Source: Luteolibacter rhizosphaerae
GTDB taxonomy: Bacteria; Verrucomicrobiota; Verrucomicrobiia; Verrucomicrobiales; Akkermansiaceae
DNA length: 64,000 nucleotides
Direction: 5' to 3'
NCBI RefSeq assembly: GCF_025950095.1
Contig: NZ_JAPDDR010000001.1
Span: forward strand, 620,001-684,000
Shown piece after piece: positions 26,000 through 34,437 of the stretch. Both the position numbers and the translations under genes were made by a program. Each line of letters starts with the position of its first letter. Positions within the stretch are counted from its first letter, which is position 1. Under the pieces are notes generated by a model, which saw only the letters and a program-made list of their open reading frames with translations, did not search any database and was not told where the DNA came from.

Positions 26000-26794
26000 T
26001 TATGGAGTTTCCTTCACAGAGTTGATCGCGGCTTTCTCGATGACCTCAGCCACATTCTTCGGCTTGGTAATGAATGGGACGTGGCTGGTTTTGACTTCCA
26101 CCACCTCTGCACCGATGCGTTTGGCCTGCTTGTGCAGAAGCTTGGGAGCAATGGCCTTGTCCTCGGTCGCGACGATGAACCAGCTCGGTTTGGTCCGCCA
26201 CGCGGCCTTCGTGAGCTTGGTCCCAAAGATCGCCATGTTGATGGGCACCTGTGAATCCCTCAAAAAGGCCGCGTCGGCATTGGAGGTATCGTTCGCGAAT
26301 CCGAGTTTGATCTTCTCGAAGTTCACAAACCCGAAACCGTCGGCCCCCTGTTCGATCACGAACTCGGGTGGAGCGGGGATCTCCGCAAATTGATCGGCAG
26401 TTGACTCACCGGCGTCCGGCGCGAGGGCGGAGATGTAGACGAGGCCAGCCACCTTCTCATCGACTCCGGCCTCCGTGATCACGCTGCCACCGTAGGAATG
26501 TCCCACGAGGATTGACGGGCCATCCTGTCTGGCGAGGACACGCCTGGTAGCGGCAACGTCGTCTTCAAGCGATGTAAGGGGGTTCTGCACGATAGACACA
26601 CGATACCCCTTGCGAGTCAGGATGTCATAGACGCCTCTCCAGCCCGAGCCGTCGGCGAAGGCTCCATGCACCAGCACTACATTCCTTACCGCCGGTGCAT
26701 TTCCGTCCGACTGTGCGGCTGCGGGCTCGGCACCGATGTGGAAAAGAGAGGCCGCGCCCAGCGCCGACCATAGGGTCAAATCTTTCGCTTTCAT
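26000..26794 (-). CDS. exported alpha/beta hydrolase
   Basis: A 264-residue protein with a signal peptide (LTLWSALGAASLFHIGAEPAAAQ). The alpha/beta-hydrolase core shows VVLVHGAFADGSGW with the oxyanion loop, the nucleophile elbow GHSYGG (Ser100), a likely acid in IVATEDKAIAP and the His in SHVPFI. It belongs to the EstC/salicylate-esterase-like group often annotated as alpha/beta hydrolase. It is the last gene of a minus-strand set with the SDR and NTF2 genes and is probably controlled by the divergent LysR regulator. The substrate is unknown; small esters are likely for the group. Confidence 0.88.
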   Translation of the reverse strand: MKAKDLTLWSALGAASLFHIGAEPAAAQSDGNAPAVRNVVLVHGAFADGSGWRGVYDILTRKGYRVSIVQNPLTSLEDDVAATRRVLARQDGPSILVGHSYGGSVITEAGVDEKVAGLVYISALAPDAGESTADQFAEIPAPPEFVIEQGADGFGFVNFEKIKLGFANDTSNADAAFLRDSQVPINMAIFGTKLTKAAWRTKPSWFIVATEDKAIAPKLLHKQAKRIGAEVVEVKTSHVPFITKPKNVAEVIEKAAINSVKETP

Positions 26795-26872
26795 TTTGTC
26801 GTAATTGGATCCCTCCGGTTGGGCGGAGGGGACTGCTGTTTGGTCGATGATCGATTGCGATCAGAGCGGCGG

Positions 26873-27664
26873 TCAGATCGTGGGGACCGTTCCTCCGTCG
26901 ATGACGTAATCGGTGCCGTTGATGCAGGCAGCGCGATCCGAGAGAAGGAATGCGACGAGTTCCGCCACTTCTTCCGGCTGATTCGGTCGCCCGATAGGAA
27001 TGCCGCCAAGGGCGGCCATCACATTCTGCTTTGCTTCCTCGATGGTGATGCCACCGCTTTCTGCCAGCCGCTGGAGAAAACCCGTAACATTCTCGGTGTT
27101 GATCCAGCCGGGAGATACCGACATCACGCGCACTCCCTTTGGCGACACCTCTTTGGACAAGCCCTTGCTGTAGGTGGTTAGTGCTGCCTTGGCTGCTGCA
27201 TAGGCCAGCGTGGATTCAAAGAGAGGCAGGATGCGCTGGATGGAGGAGATATGGATGATGACGCCTCGCTTCTGTTCAATCATTCCGGGCAGGAGCTGCT
27301 TATCCAGCCGGACAGCGGCAAGGAAATTGAGGTTCAGCTCATGCTGCCAGAGGTCGTCCGTAAGGGCAGCGAAGCCACCGCCCGGCACATTCGAACCTCC
27401 GACGTTATGAGCGATCATGTCGATGCCGCCCCATGATGCTTTCACAGCATCCACCACTTTTGCGATTCCTTCCGGAGACGTGACATCAGCCGCGACGAAG
27501 TGGTCTGCGATCAAGCTGTCAGGTTCCTGCCGGGCGGTCACCATCACCTCTGCACCGCCACGCTTCAGGCGCTCGGTGATGGCTTTGCCGGTGCCTTGCG
27601 TGCCGCCGGTGACAAGAATGCGTTGCCCTTTGAACTCGTCAGGGATGTAAGCGAATTGGTTCAT
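26873..27664 (-). CDS. short-chain dehydrogenase/reductase (SDR)
   Basis: A 263-residue classical SDR. The cofactor motif TGGTQGTG is at residues 19-26, the NVGG element (usually NAGG) is at 87-90, the catalytic Ser is at about 140 (IHISSIQ), and Tyr155-x3-Lys159 lies in LAYAAAKA. The C-terminal GTDYVIDGGTVPTI is typical of the FabG-like group. It reduces or oxidises a small carbonyl/alcohol with NAD(P)H. It lies between the NTF2 and hydrolase genes on the minus strand, with gaps of 70 and 78 bases. Confidence 0.9.
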   Translation of the reverse strand: MNQFAYIPDEFKGQRILVTGGTQGTGKAITERLKRGGAEVMVTARQEPDSLIADHFVAADVTSPEGIAKVVDAVKASWGGIDMIAHNVGGSNVPGGGFAALTDDLWQHELNLNFLAAVRLDKQLLPGMIEQKRGVIIHISSIQRILPLFESTLAYAAAKAALTTYSKGLSKEVSPKGVRVMSVSPGWINTENVTGFLQRLAESGGITIEEAKQNVMAALGGIPIGRPNQPEEVAELVAFLLSDRAACINGTDYVIDGGTVPTI

Positions 27665-27734
27665 GATTATTTTCCGAAGCTAAGGTTGCTTTTGCGATGA
27701 TGTAGGGTTCAGCGATAGCCGTGGTTGGCCCGAC

Positions 27735-28067
27735 TCAATGAACCGCGAGTTCGGCGATTTTCTCGCCACTCAGGAGAAACTCGAAATCGAGTTCGACCGG
27801 ACTTCCGGGGAATTGACCGGTGACGTTGACCGTGACCGCCAGCTTATCCCCCTTTTGCTCAGCTCCGACGACGCTTGCTTGAGGTTGATACGCTTCGCTC
27901 GAGTGCGAGACCCAGCTCCTGATTTGCTCGGTTCCGACGTGAGTTTTCCCTTCGTCGCGAACGGTCGCTTCGGGCGTGAAACAGGCGGCCGCCGATTCCG
28001 CATCGAAGCGGTTGGATGCTTCGATGTATCGGGTTACTGCCTCTGGTAGTTGTGTGTCTGCTTTCAT
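27735..28067 (-). CDS. NTF2-like / SnoaL-like domain protein
   Basis: A 110-residue single-domain protein: VTRYIEASNRFDAESAAACFTPEATVRDEG is the classic N-terminal helix-strand of SnoaL/NTF2-like proteins, and LDFEFLLSGEKIAELAVH the end. The cone-shaped fold binds or isomerises small hydrophobic molecules; many members have no known activity. It is the first gene of the minus-strand operon, and its start lies 56 bases from the palindrome shared with lysR. Confidence 0.8.
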   Translation of the reverse strand: MKADTQLPEAVTRYIEASNRFDAESAAACFTPEATVRDEGKTHVGTEQIRSWVSHSSEAYQPQASVVGAEQKGDKLAVTVNVTGQFPGSPVELDFEFLLSGEKIAELAVH

Positions 28068-28123
28068 CGACCGGAGAATACCTGAACCGCGGTTTCACAC
28101 TCCAATGCCGTGTTTTTGGGCTT

Positions 28124-28144
28124 GCTCATACTTTTAGTATGAGC
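28124..28144. promoter_or_regulatory. perfect 21-bp palindrome, probable LysR operator
   Basis: The left arm GCTCATACT and its exact reverse complement are separated by TTT. The site contains the T-N11-A type core expected of LysR-family operators and lies in the divergent gap between the lysR-type gene and the NTF2-SDR-hydrolase operon. An in-frame ATG (28139) sits inside the right arm, so binding would block that start or its promoter. This position fits autorepression together with control of the divergent operon. Confidence 0.75.
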
Positions 28145-28156
28145 TCGGCTGAGAGG

Positions 28157-29050
28157 ATGGAACTTCGTCATCTGCGTTATTTCATAGCCGTCGCGAAGCA
28201 TGGTTCCTTCAATCGCGCCGCGCAGACCTTGCACCTCACGCAGCCTGCGCTCAGCAGGCAGGTGAAGGATCTGGAGGAAGAGCTTTCCGTGCCGCTGTTC
28301 GTGCGGGGGACAAACGCGGTGACGCTGACGGCCGCTGGCGATTCATTTTACGAGGAGGCGCGGGAGATCATTGCCCGCGTGGACTTGGCGGTTCAGCGCA
28401 TCCGTAACCAGCCTCACACCGAGATCTTGCGCGTCGGCTACGCGCCTTCAGTCACAGCCGGCCTCCTTCCAAGTGTGCTGCAGAGGTTTCACGCGGAGTA
28501 TCCACGCGTGCGCGTTGAGCTCACGGACCTTTTCCCGAAAGACATGATGAACAAGGCCAGAGACGGGGAGCTGGACATCGTCATCACGCTGGAAGCTCCC
28601 GGGTCGCCCGTGCCCCAATTTAGGTGGGAGGAACTTTCCAGGATACGCATCGTCCTGGTGATGCCAGCCAACCACGCGCTCGCTAAACTAAAGCGCATAC
28701 CCCCATCCCGCCTGCGTGATATTCCACTCGTCGGCCTTGCCCCGGAGAGTTTTCCGGAACACGTGCCTTACGTTAAGAAGATCCTGAAGCCCTTCGACGT
28801 CCGACCCCATTTTGTGGCCTTGGAGCGGGACGGCGTCTCGACCATGTTCGCGAGCATCGAGGCTCTCAACGCAGCCGCCATTTTGGCAGAAAGCGCCGTG
28901 AGTTTCATGCCGCGGTCACTGGTTTGCCGCCCCTTTTTCCCGGCGTTTGACCCGGTGATTGCGAAAATCGGATGGTCCCAGAAGAACCCCAAACCTCACA
29001 CGAGCGCGTTCATCGAGCTTTTGCGGAAAGCTAGCCGGCGCAAGAGATGA
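28157..29050 (+). CDS. LysR-family transcriptional regulator
   Basis: Starting at ATG 28157 (MELRHLRYFIAVAKHGSF) the protein has 297 residues, the usual size. The winged helix-turn-helix occupies residues 1-60 (AAQTLHLTQPALSRQVKDLEEEL). The effector domain follows from about 88 (ILRVGYAPSVTAGLLPSVL) with the two-lobed periplasmic-binding fold. An alternative start at 28139 adds MSSAER but lies within the palindrome. It is divergent from the NTF2-SDR-hydrolase genes, which are its likely targets. The inducer is unknown. Confidence 0.92.
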   Translation: MELRHLRYFIAVAKHGSFNRAAQTLHLTQPALSRQVKDLEEELSVPLFVRGTNAVTLTAAGDSFYEEAREIIARVDLAVQRIRNQPHTEILRVGYAPSVTAGLLPSVLQRFHAEYPRVRVELTDLFPKDMMNKARDGELDIVITLEAPGSPVPQFRWEELSRIRIVLVMPANHALAKLKRIPPSRLRDIPLVGLAPESFPEHVPYVKKILKPFDVRPHFVALERDGVSTMFASIEALNAAAILAESAVSFMPRSLVCRPFFPAFDPVIAKIGWSQKNPKPHTSAFIELLRKASRRKR

Positions 29051-29072
29051 ATCCTAAAAGCCTTGTAGGATT
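29050..29072 (+). terminator. weak hairpin right after lysR
   Basis: AATCCTA / TAGGATT, a 7-bp stem with a 9-base loop that begins within the stop codon and is followed by GTAATTGG. The T tract is poor. Confidence 0.4.
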
Positions 29073-29280
29073 GTAATTGGTTCCCGGTGCCTGCGCTGAC
29101 GCCATTCGGCTCTCTTTGAATTCCACTTGGAACTCGTGGTTTGCCGAACGGTTCCCCGGTCTGGTTCTCCGCGAAAAGGTGACCTCTCCGGGATGCGTCC
29201 CCGGTCCATGCCGGTTGCTACGTCAATGAACGAACACCGCTCGCGCTTGCACCCTAGGCGGAATGGGCAAGGCTCCTCCA

Positions 29281-30321
29281 ATGGAAATCGGTATCGATAG
29301 CTTCGTTATCAACTCATCGGCGGCACCTGATGGCGGTGGACTCACCACCGCCGACCGCATGAGCAACCTTCTCGAAGAGATCGAGTGCGCGGACCAAGCG
29401 GGGCTCCACGTCTTCGGAATCGGAGAGCACCATAGGCCTGACTTTGCGGATTCGGCACCCGCGGTCATCCTCTCGGCAGCAGCGGGCCGCACCCAGCGTA
29501 TCCGCCTCACCAGCGCTGTTACCGTTCTCAGTGCGCACGATCCGGTGCGCGTTTTCCAAGACTTCGCGACCCTCGACTTGGTTTCGAAAGGTCGCGCTGA
29601 GATGATCGTCGGGCGCGGTTCTTTCGTCGATGCCTACCCGCTGTTCGGTCTCTCCTTGGACGACTACGACTCGCTCTTCACCGAGAAGCTGGAGCTTCTG
29701 CTCAGGATCAGGGAGAACCCGATGGTTCACTGGTCCGGCAAGCATCGCCCGCGGCTCACCGGACAGGGAATTTATCCGCGTCCGATCCAGAACCCTCTGC
29801 CCGTCTGGCTCGGGGTCGGAGGCACGCCGGAATCCTTCATCCGTGCCGGTGTTTTAGGCCTTCCCCTCATGGTCGCGATCATCGGCGGCTCCCCGGAGCG
29901 CTTCCGTCCCTTGGTCGATCTTTACCGACAGGCAGGGGCACAGGCCGGTCATCCGCCCGAGCGTCTCACCTTGGGAGTCCACGCGATCGGCTACGTAGCG
30001 GAGAACAACGAACAGGCGGCGGAAGACTTCGCGCCCGGCTACCTCCGCAGCTTCAACGAAATTGGCAAGGAGCGCGGCTGGGGACCCACCACGCGGGCTC
30101 ACTTCAACGCTGGAGCTTCGCCCCGAGGAGCCCTGATGGTCGGAGATCCGGAAACCGTCGCGAAAAAGATCCTCTCCTACGACGCCGAGCTCGGCGGCAT
30201 CTCCCGCATGACCTTTCAGATGAGCGTCGCCTCACTACCCCACGATCAAGCGCTAAACTCCATCAGGTTGATCGGGAAGGAGGTGATACCTTTGCTGAAG
30301 GGGACGCACAGTGAAGTCTGA
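29281..30321 (+). CDS. LLM-class flavin-dependent oxidoreductase
   Basis: From ATG 29281 (MEIGIDSFVINSS) the protein has 346 residues. It shows the luciferase-like TIM-barrel pattern: ECADQAGLHVFGIGEHHRP near the start, RIRLTSAVTVLSAHDPVRVFQDFATLD, GRAEMIVGRGSF, and PVWLGVGGTPES. Such enzymes use reduced flavin (FMN or F420) to oxidise small organic molecules. The gene follows lysR on the same strand after 230 bases. The upstream in-frame ATG at 29263 is also possible. It probably belongs functionally with the adjacent SDR/hydrolase set, but this is inference. Confidence 0.9.
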   Translation: MEIGIDSFVINSSAAPDGGGLTTADRMSNLLEEIECADQAGLHVFGIGEHHRPDFADSAPAVILSAAAGRTQRIRLTSAVTVLSAHDPVRVFQDFATLDLVSKGRAEMIVGRGSFVDAYPLFGLSLDDYDSLFTEKLELLLRIRENPMVHWSGKHRPRLTGQGIYPRPIQNPLPVWLGVGGTPESFIRAGVLGLPLMVAIIGGSPERFRPLVDLYRQAGAQAGHPPERLTLGVHAIGYVAENNEQAAEDFAPGYLRSFNEIGKERGWGPTTRAHFNAGASPRGALMVGDPETVAKKILSYDAELGGISRMTFQMSVASLPHDQALNSIRLIGKEVIPLLKGTHSEV

Positions 30322-30440
30322 CGCAACCCGAAGTAATTTTCCGCCCTCGGCCGTGGCTCGCGGGGTGAAATGTATTCCGCACGGTTTCGTGTCGTTCTGC
30401 ATCGCCTAAGCAGCTCCTGGTTGCGGCTGCCATCGCGCCG

Positions 30441-30530
30441 CACGTCGGTGATCTTCTTGCCGCCATCGGCCTGCCGCAGGATGCGGGTCTTCTCCTCGGG
30501 CGTGTAGGGTTTTCCTTTTATGGTCGTGTT
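30441..30530 (-). pseudogene. remnant of IS3-type transposase OrfA
   Basis: The minus strand reads KGKPYTPEEKTRILRQADGG then KKITDV, which matches the N-terminal helix-turn-helix of IS3-family OrfA (R.YTPEEK..IL..AD.G..I..V). After that point the match ends and the frame becomes Arg-rich nonsense. No OrfB, inverted repeat or target duplication is visible. It marks the right edge of the 25-30.6 kb block. Confidence 0.55.
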
Positions 30531-30614
30531 TAATCCGTGGGCTACGCTCCCAGACAAACACTCTCCTTGGCCCGAAGAAGCGAGGTCACGTTATGCCGAA
30601 ATGGCCCAGCAGTT

Positions 30615-32072
30615 TCAGCCCGCGGGATACCCGAATGCGTCGAGCAGCGGCTCCAGCCGTTCCAAGTGCGGTTCCAGCCAGGCTTGGTAGTTCCGCCATC
30701 GCCCGCGGGCCCGGGTGTAGAGGGGTTTGGACACGTCTTCGTAGGTCGGCGTGCCGCCGCCGCGGACTGCTTCATGACGGTGCGGCGCCAGCATCTCCTC
30801 GCGCCAGTCTAGCCCGAGGAAACAGGCGAGCTCCCGCGTCCGCTGCTCGGGTTCCGCCAGCAGGTCTTCGTAGCGCGATTCCATCCAGCGCTCCGGAGCC
30901 AGCCTTTCCCGCAGGAAGAGCCAGTGGCCCATGACCTCTTCCAGATAGAGGCAAGAGTCTTCCGGATTTGCCGCGGCCACGCTGTTCGGAGCCAGCGGCA
31001 CAATCGTGAAATAGAAGCTGATCAAAACATCGCGCGGATCGCGCAGCGGCATCAGGATCTTCGCCTCCGGAAACAGGCGCAGCGGCAGTGCCAAATCCGG
31101 CGTCAGCAGCGGGTCCTTCTCGATCAAGACCCGCTCTCCCGGTTCTTCCCCCAGCACATCCGCGGTACAGCGGAAGTATTCGGCCCGGCCTGCCGCAAGA
31201 TCTTCCGCCTCGTAGGCGTCCAACTCCGCCAGCACTTCCGCGGACGATCCGGCTCCGAACACGATCGGATCCCGGAACTGCGTGGCCAGCACCCCGGACT
31301 CATCCGTTCCGATGCATTCGGGATGTGACACCAGCACTCGCTCCAGCAGCGTGGTTCCCGAGCGCGGGAAGCCCGCCATCAGGCAGATGCGCCTCTCGTC
31401 GACAGGATCCCTTTGCCAGCGTGCCAGTCGCTCCGGGTCTAGCCCTTCCAGCACCTCCCGCTGGCGTGCGGAAATAGCCCGCCACAGTGGCCGGTGCTTC
31501 GCTGCCTCCGGCAGCAACTGCCTCTTCGCGAGCTCGAGCTCCCGCATCGCTCCAGAGTAGTCGCCGGTCCGGTCGAGCACGGCTGCCAGTTCGTAGCGCA
31601 GGCGCCAGTCTTCCGCACCGGGGAAGCGCCGCAGTTGTTCCTTCAGCCGCTCCTCGGCCACCCCGAAGGATTCGCGGCGCCTTTCGATCCGTGCCAGCTG
31701 CCGCACTAGCCGCGCGTGTCCCGGATGACGCTCTAACATCTCCGCGGCCACCCGCTCTGCTTCCTCCACTTCGCCCGCACGCTCCAGCGCCGCGGCATGC
31801 AGTGCCGCGGTGTCCGCAGCCCCGGGTTCCATCGCCAAAGCGCGCGCGGTGAAGCGCGCGGCTCCCCGGAACCGTCCTGCTTGGAACCACTGCCTCGCCG
31901 CCGCCAGCAACTGCGCGCTATCGGCCCCCTGGTGCTCCAGTAGCCGCTCCCACAGTGGGCCGGCATCCCCGGAGCGATACAGGCGCTGGAGGAGAGTCGC
32001 CTGTTCTAACAGGCCGTCGGGCCCGGATGGCGGCAGTGCTTCCTTGTTCACCGCACGGAACCCTGCATCCAT
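30615..32072 (-). CDS. TPR-sulfotransferase
   Basis: A 485-residue protein with no signal peptide. Residues about 20-210 are TPR-like helices (LLQRLYRSGDAGPLWERLLEH, AARFTARALAMEPGAADTAAL, LRYELAAVLDRTGDYSGAM). The C-terminal half is a sulfotransferase with the 5'-phosphosulfate loop CLMAGFPRSGTTLLERVL near residue 230, a 3'-phosphate region (MPLRDPRDVLISFYF), and the terminal RWRNYQAWLEP motif. It transfers sulfate from PAPS to an unknown acceptor, likely a glycan or peptide bound by the TPR part. TPR-sulfotransferase fusions are common in proteobacteria and Verrucomicrobia. A sulfatase lies at 62.5 kb but is not linked. Confidence 0.88.
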   Translation of the reverse strand: MDAGFRAVNKEALPPSGPDGLLEQATLLQRLYRSGDAGPLWERLLEHQGADSAQLLAAARQWFQAGRFRGAARFTARALAMEPGAADTAALHAAALERAGEVEEAERVAAEMLERHPGHARLVRQLARIERRRESFGVAEERLKEQLRRFPGAEDWRLRYELAAVLDRTGDYSGAMRELELAKRQLLPEAAKHRPLWRAISARQREVLEGLDPERLARWQRDPVDERRICLMAGFPRSGTTLLERVLVSHPECIGTDESGVLATQFRDPIVFGAGSSAEVLAELDAYEAEDLAAGRAEYFRCTADVLGEEPGERVLIEKDPLLTPDLALPLRLFPEAKILMPLRDPRDVLISFYFTIVPLAPNSVAAANPEDSCLYLEEVMGHWLFLRERLAPERWMESRYEDLLAEPEQRTRELACFLGLDWREEMLAPHRHEAVRGGGTPTYEDVSKPLYTRARGRWRNYQAWLEPHLERLEPLLDAFGYPAG

Positions 32073-32136
32073 TCTGAAAAAGGAAAAGCCCGCATCTCGC
32101 GCGGCATGCGCGGATGCGGGCTGGAAGTGGAACCCA

Positions 32137-32805
32137 TCACTTCCGGCGGCGGCGCAGGGCCAGAGCCCCTAGACCTGTGGCCGCCAAGATTGCCGCCGAG
32201 GGCTCCGGCACGGTCACCTGGTCGAAGCTCAAGTTGTCCACCGCGAAGTAGGATCCGGAGCCACCCGTCGGCGTCAAAGCCAGCGTCAGCGTCTCGCCGC
32301 CCGCGCCTTGGAGACCGAAGTTCAGCGCCTGCACCGTTCCGTTGCTTACCACCAGTCCTGTCCCGCTTCCGAGCAGACCGGAAACGCTTCCGGTCACGCT
32401 CCAGTTCAGCGTGGTGTTTTGCAAGCTCACCGTCGTCGGCCCGACCCAATCGTTCAGGTCGATTGACGTCAGGACCACCGCGATCGTCGCGGACGAGGGG
32501 GTCAAGGCGATGTTGTAGGTCGTCGTCCCGAGGTAGCCGCTGCCCGGGGCATCGAGTTGATAGACCTGCCCGCCGCCTGGCCAGGCATTGTAGGATTCCC
32601 AGCCCACGGCCGGACCCACATCGCTCCAGTTCACGGCGATGTCCGGGGTGCCGGGCGCGTTGCTGCCGTGAGCGGCCGGCACCGCGGTGTTATTGGCGAG
32701 TCCGGTTCCGCTCAGGATCGTGGCGGCGTGCAAGGATTGGGCGAGGGCCAGACCGGTCCCGCCCATGGCGGAAAGACGGAGCAGCTTGGAGGCATGAAAC
32801 TTCAT
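32137..32805 (-). CDS. PEP-CTERM sorting-domain protein
   Basis: From ATG 32805 the protein has 222 residues. The signal peptide is SAMGGTGLALAQSLHA. The body is a Gly/Thr/Ser-rich beta sandwich (NNTAVPAAHGSNAPGTPDIAVNW) ending in SGSYFAVDNLSFDQV, a strand usual before PEP-CTERM tails. The tail is VPEPSAAILAATGLGALALR then RRRK. It would be exported and processed by an exosortase encoded elsewhere. The partner and ligand are unknown. The frame extends upstream of 32805 without a signal peptide and is ignored. Confidence 0.8.
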   Translation of the reverse strand: MKFHASKLLRLSAMGGTGLALAQSLHAATILSGTGLANNTAVPAAHGSNAPGTPDIAVNWSDVGPAVGWESYNAWPGGGQVYQLDAPGSGYLGTTTYNIALTPSSATIAVVLTSIDLNDWVGPTTVSLQNTTLNWSVTGSVSGLLGSGTGLVVSNGTVQALNFGLQGAGGETLTLALTPTGGSGSYFAVDNLSFDQVTVPEPSAAILAATGLGALALRRRRK

Positions 32806-33060
32806 GGGGAGTCGTGGGGATTCGGGTTGAGAGGAAATGAATGGGAAACCGTCGTCATCCCAAGCATCCGCGCCTTTTCCAACAACGGGCAAAATCGGCG
32901 GCGACCGTGGCAAAATCGCTTCCCCCCGCCGCGAAACCGGACATCTCCCCGGACCTCCGCACAACCCGCCCCTTGCAATGAATGTTTTCAACGGCAGCGT
33001 GGCCAACCCGTTACGTGTATCCTCGTATTTTCCCTCGACATTGGCCCGCCCATTGCTCAG
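32806..33060. other. divergent intergenic region
   Basis: This is the left part of the 315-base gap between the PEP-CTERM gene (minus) and the GT4 gene (plus). I see no gene, no repeat module, no AT-rich stretch and no TTATCCACA-like DnaA box. Promoters for both genes must lie here. The strand composition of the window changes near this point. Confidence 0.5.
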
Positions 33061-33112
33061 GCACTTTGGTGGCCCCGGAGTGCCTGAAAATCAGGCCCCC
33101 ACGGTGCTTTTT
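33061..33112 (+). promoter_or_regulatory. nested hairpin leader with T tract just before the GT4 start
   Basis: The innermost stem is GCCTGA-AAA-TCAGGC (33082-33096). It can be enclosed by GTGG/CCAC (33070-33073 with 33099-33102) and GCAC/GTGC (33061-33064 with 33104-33107), followed by TTTTTCTT. An alternative stem pairs GGCACT (33060-33065) with AGTGCC (33079-33084) and excludes the first. The T tract ends 8 bases before the ATG, so this could be an attenuator or a start-site-masking structure. Confidence 0.45.
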
Positions 33113-33120
33113 CTTCGCTC

Positions 33121-34419
33121 ATGAATCGTCTTCGCGTGCTCAAGTTGGGCTGGGAGTTCCCCCCATTGATTAACGGCGGTCTGGGAGTTGCCTGCCTCGG
33201 TCTTTCGCAAGCTCTCGCCAAGCATGTCGACCTCCGGGTGGTCGTCCCGCGCTCCGCGCCCGAAGCGAACTTCGATGGCTTTCAGCTCACCGGCCTGAAC
33301 AATCTCCGCGTGGAAGAGCTGCAGACCGTGGAGGGAAAGTACCGCTACGAGAGTTTCGCCCAGATCGACCGCGTTCCGATCCACCTCGATCCCTACGATA
33401 CCAGCGAAACGACCGTGGAGCAGATCCGCATGGAGCCCGGCGGCGAGATCAGGTTCTCCACCACCACGCGGAACCAACTGGAGCAATTCAAGATGGGAGA
33501 ACTCTATGGTGCCGACCTCGGCACGAAGGTGGTCGAGTTCTCCAAGATCGCGGCGAAGCTCGCGATGCTGAGCGAATTCGATATCGTGCACGCTCACGAC
33601 TGGATGACTTTCCTGGCCGGAGTGGAGGTGAAGAAAGCCACCGGTAAACCGCTCGTCCTGCATGTCCACGCTTCGCAGTATGACCGCGCCGGTGCCGATG
33701 CCCGAGGATGGATCTACGACATCGAAAAGTATGGCATGGAGGAGGCTGATGCCGTCATTCCTGTGAGTCGCTATACCGGTCAGGTCTGTGCCGGCCACTA
33801 TGGGATCGATCCCGCGAAGATTCACCCGGTTCACAATGGTGCCGAGTCGGTGAAGGTCTTCAGCACGAAAAAGAAGTTTCCGGAGAAGCTGGTTCTCTTC
33901 CTCGGTCGTCTCACTGCGCAGAAGGGGCCGGAGTTCTTTCTGGAGATCGCTTCCAAGGTTCTTGATGTGAACAAGAACGTGCGTTTCGTGATGGCCGGTA
34001 CGGGCGAACGCTTGAAGCCATTGATCGAAAGCGGGGCCTTCCGCGGTCTTGGCGGCTACTTCCACTTCACGGGTTTCCTTAACAAGGAGAAGGTCAACGA
34101 GCTTCTCTCGATGACCGACATCTATTGCATGCCTTCCGTCTCCGAGCCCTTCGGCTTGTCCGCCTTGGAGGCGGCCCAATTCGGGATCCCCGCGGTGATC
34201 TCGAAGCAGTCCGGCGTTGCCGAGGTGCTCAAGGGCGCGCTTAAGGCCGATTTTTGGGATGTCGACCTGATGGCCAAGCACATTATCGATCTCCTTGAAG
34301 ACGACGAGCTTCGAGAGCGAGTGGTCAAGCAAGCCGAACAGGACATGGCTGCCTCGACATGGGACGCCGCAGCGGAGAAAGTCGTCTCGATTTACCGCGA
34401 TCTCCTCTCTTCCCGCTGA
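33121..34419 (+). CDS. GT4 glycosyltransferase, glycogen-synthase-like
   Basis: A 432-residue GT-B enzyme. The N-terminus LRVLKLGWEFPPLINGGLGV with the Gly-rich nucleotide loop and the IVHAHDWMTFLAGVEVKK segment match GlgA-like GT4 proteins. The C-terminal domain carries LFLGRLTAQKGPEFF and the E-x7-E motif in SEPFGLSALEAAQ. It would add glucose (from ADP- or UDP-glucose) in alpha linkage. The GH57 gene begins 18 bases downstream, a pairing I recognise from several bacterial phyla and usually connected with alpha-1,4-glucan synthesis or modification. Expression may be controlled by the hairpin leader. Confidence 0.88.
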   Translation: MNRLRVLKLGWEFPPLINGGLGVACLGLSQALAKHVDLRVVVPRSAPEANFDGFQLTGLNNLRVEELQTVEGKYRYESFAQIDRVPIHLDPYDTSETTVEQIRMEPGGEIRFSTTTRNQLEQFKMGELYGADLGTKVVEFSKIAAKLAMLSEFDIVHAHDWMTFLAGVEVKKATGKPLVLHVHASQYDRAGADARGWIYDIEKYGMEEADAVIPVSRYTGQVCAGHYGIDPAKIHPVHNGAESVKVFSTKKKFPEKLVLFLGRLTAQKGPEFFLEIASKVLDVNKNVRFVMAGTGERLKPLIESGAFRGLGGYFHFTGFLNKEKVNELLSMTDIYCMPSVSEPFGLSALEAAQFGIPAVISKQSGVAEVLKGALKADFWDVDLMAKHIIDLLEDDELRERVVKQAEQDMAASTWDAAAEKVVSIYRDLLSSR

Positions 34420-34437
34420 TCATCGCTTCCGGATTCC

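Noticed and set aside
32806-33120. Chromosomal origin within this gap
   Set aside because: Skew changes near here, but there is no AT-rich unwinding tract, no TTATCCACA-like box cluster and no dnaA/dnaN/gyrB; kept only as a skew finding.
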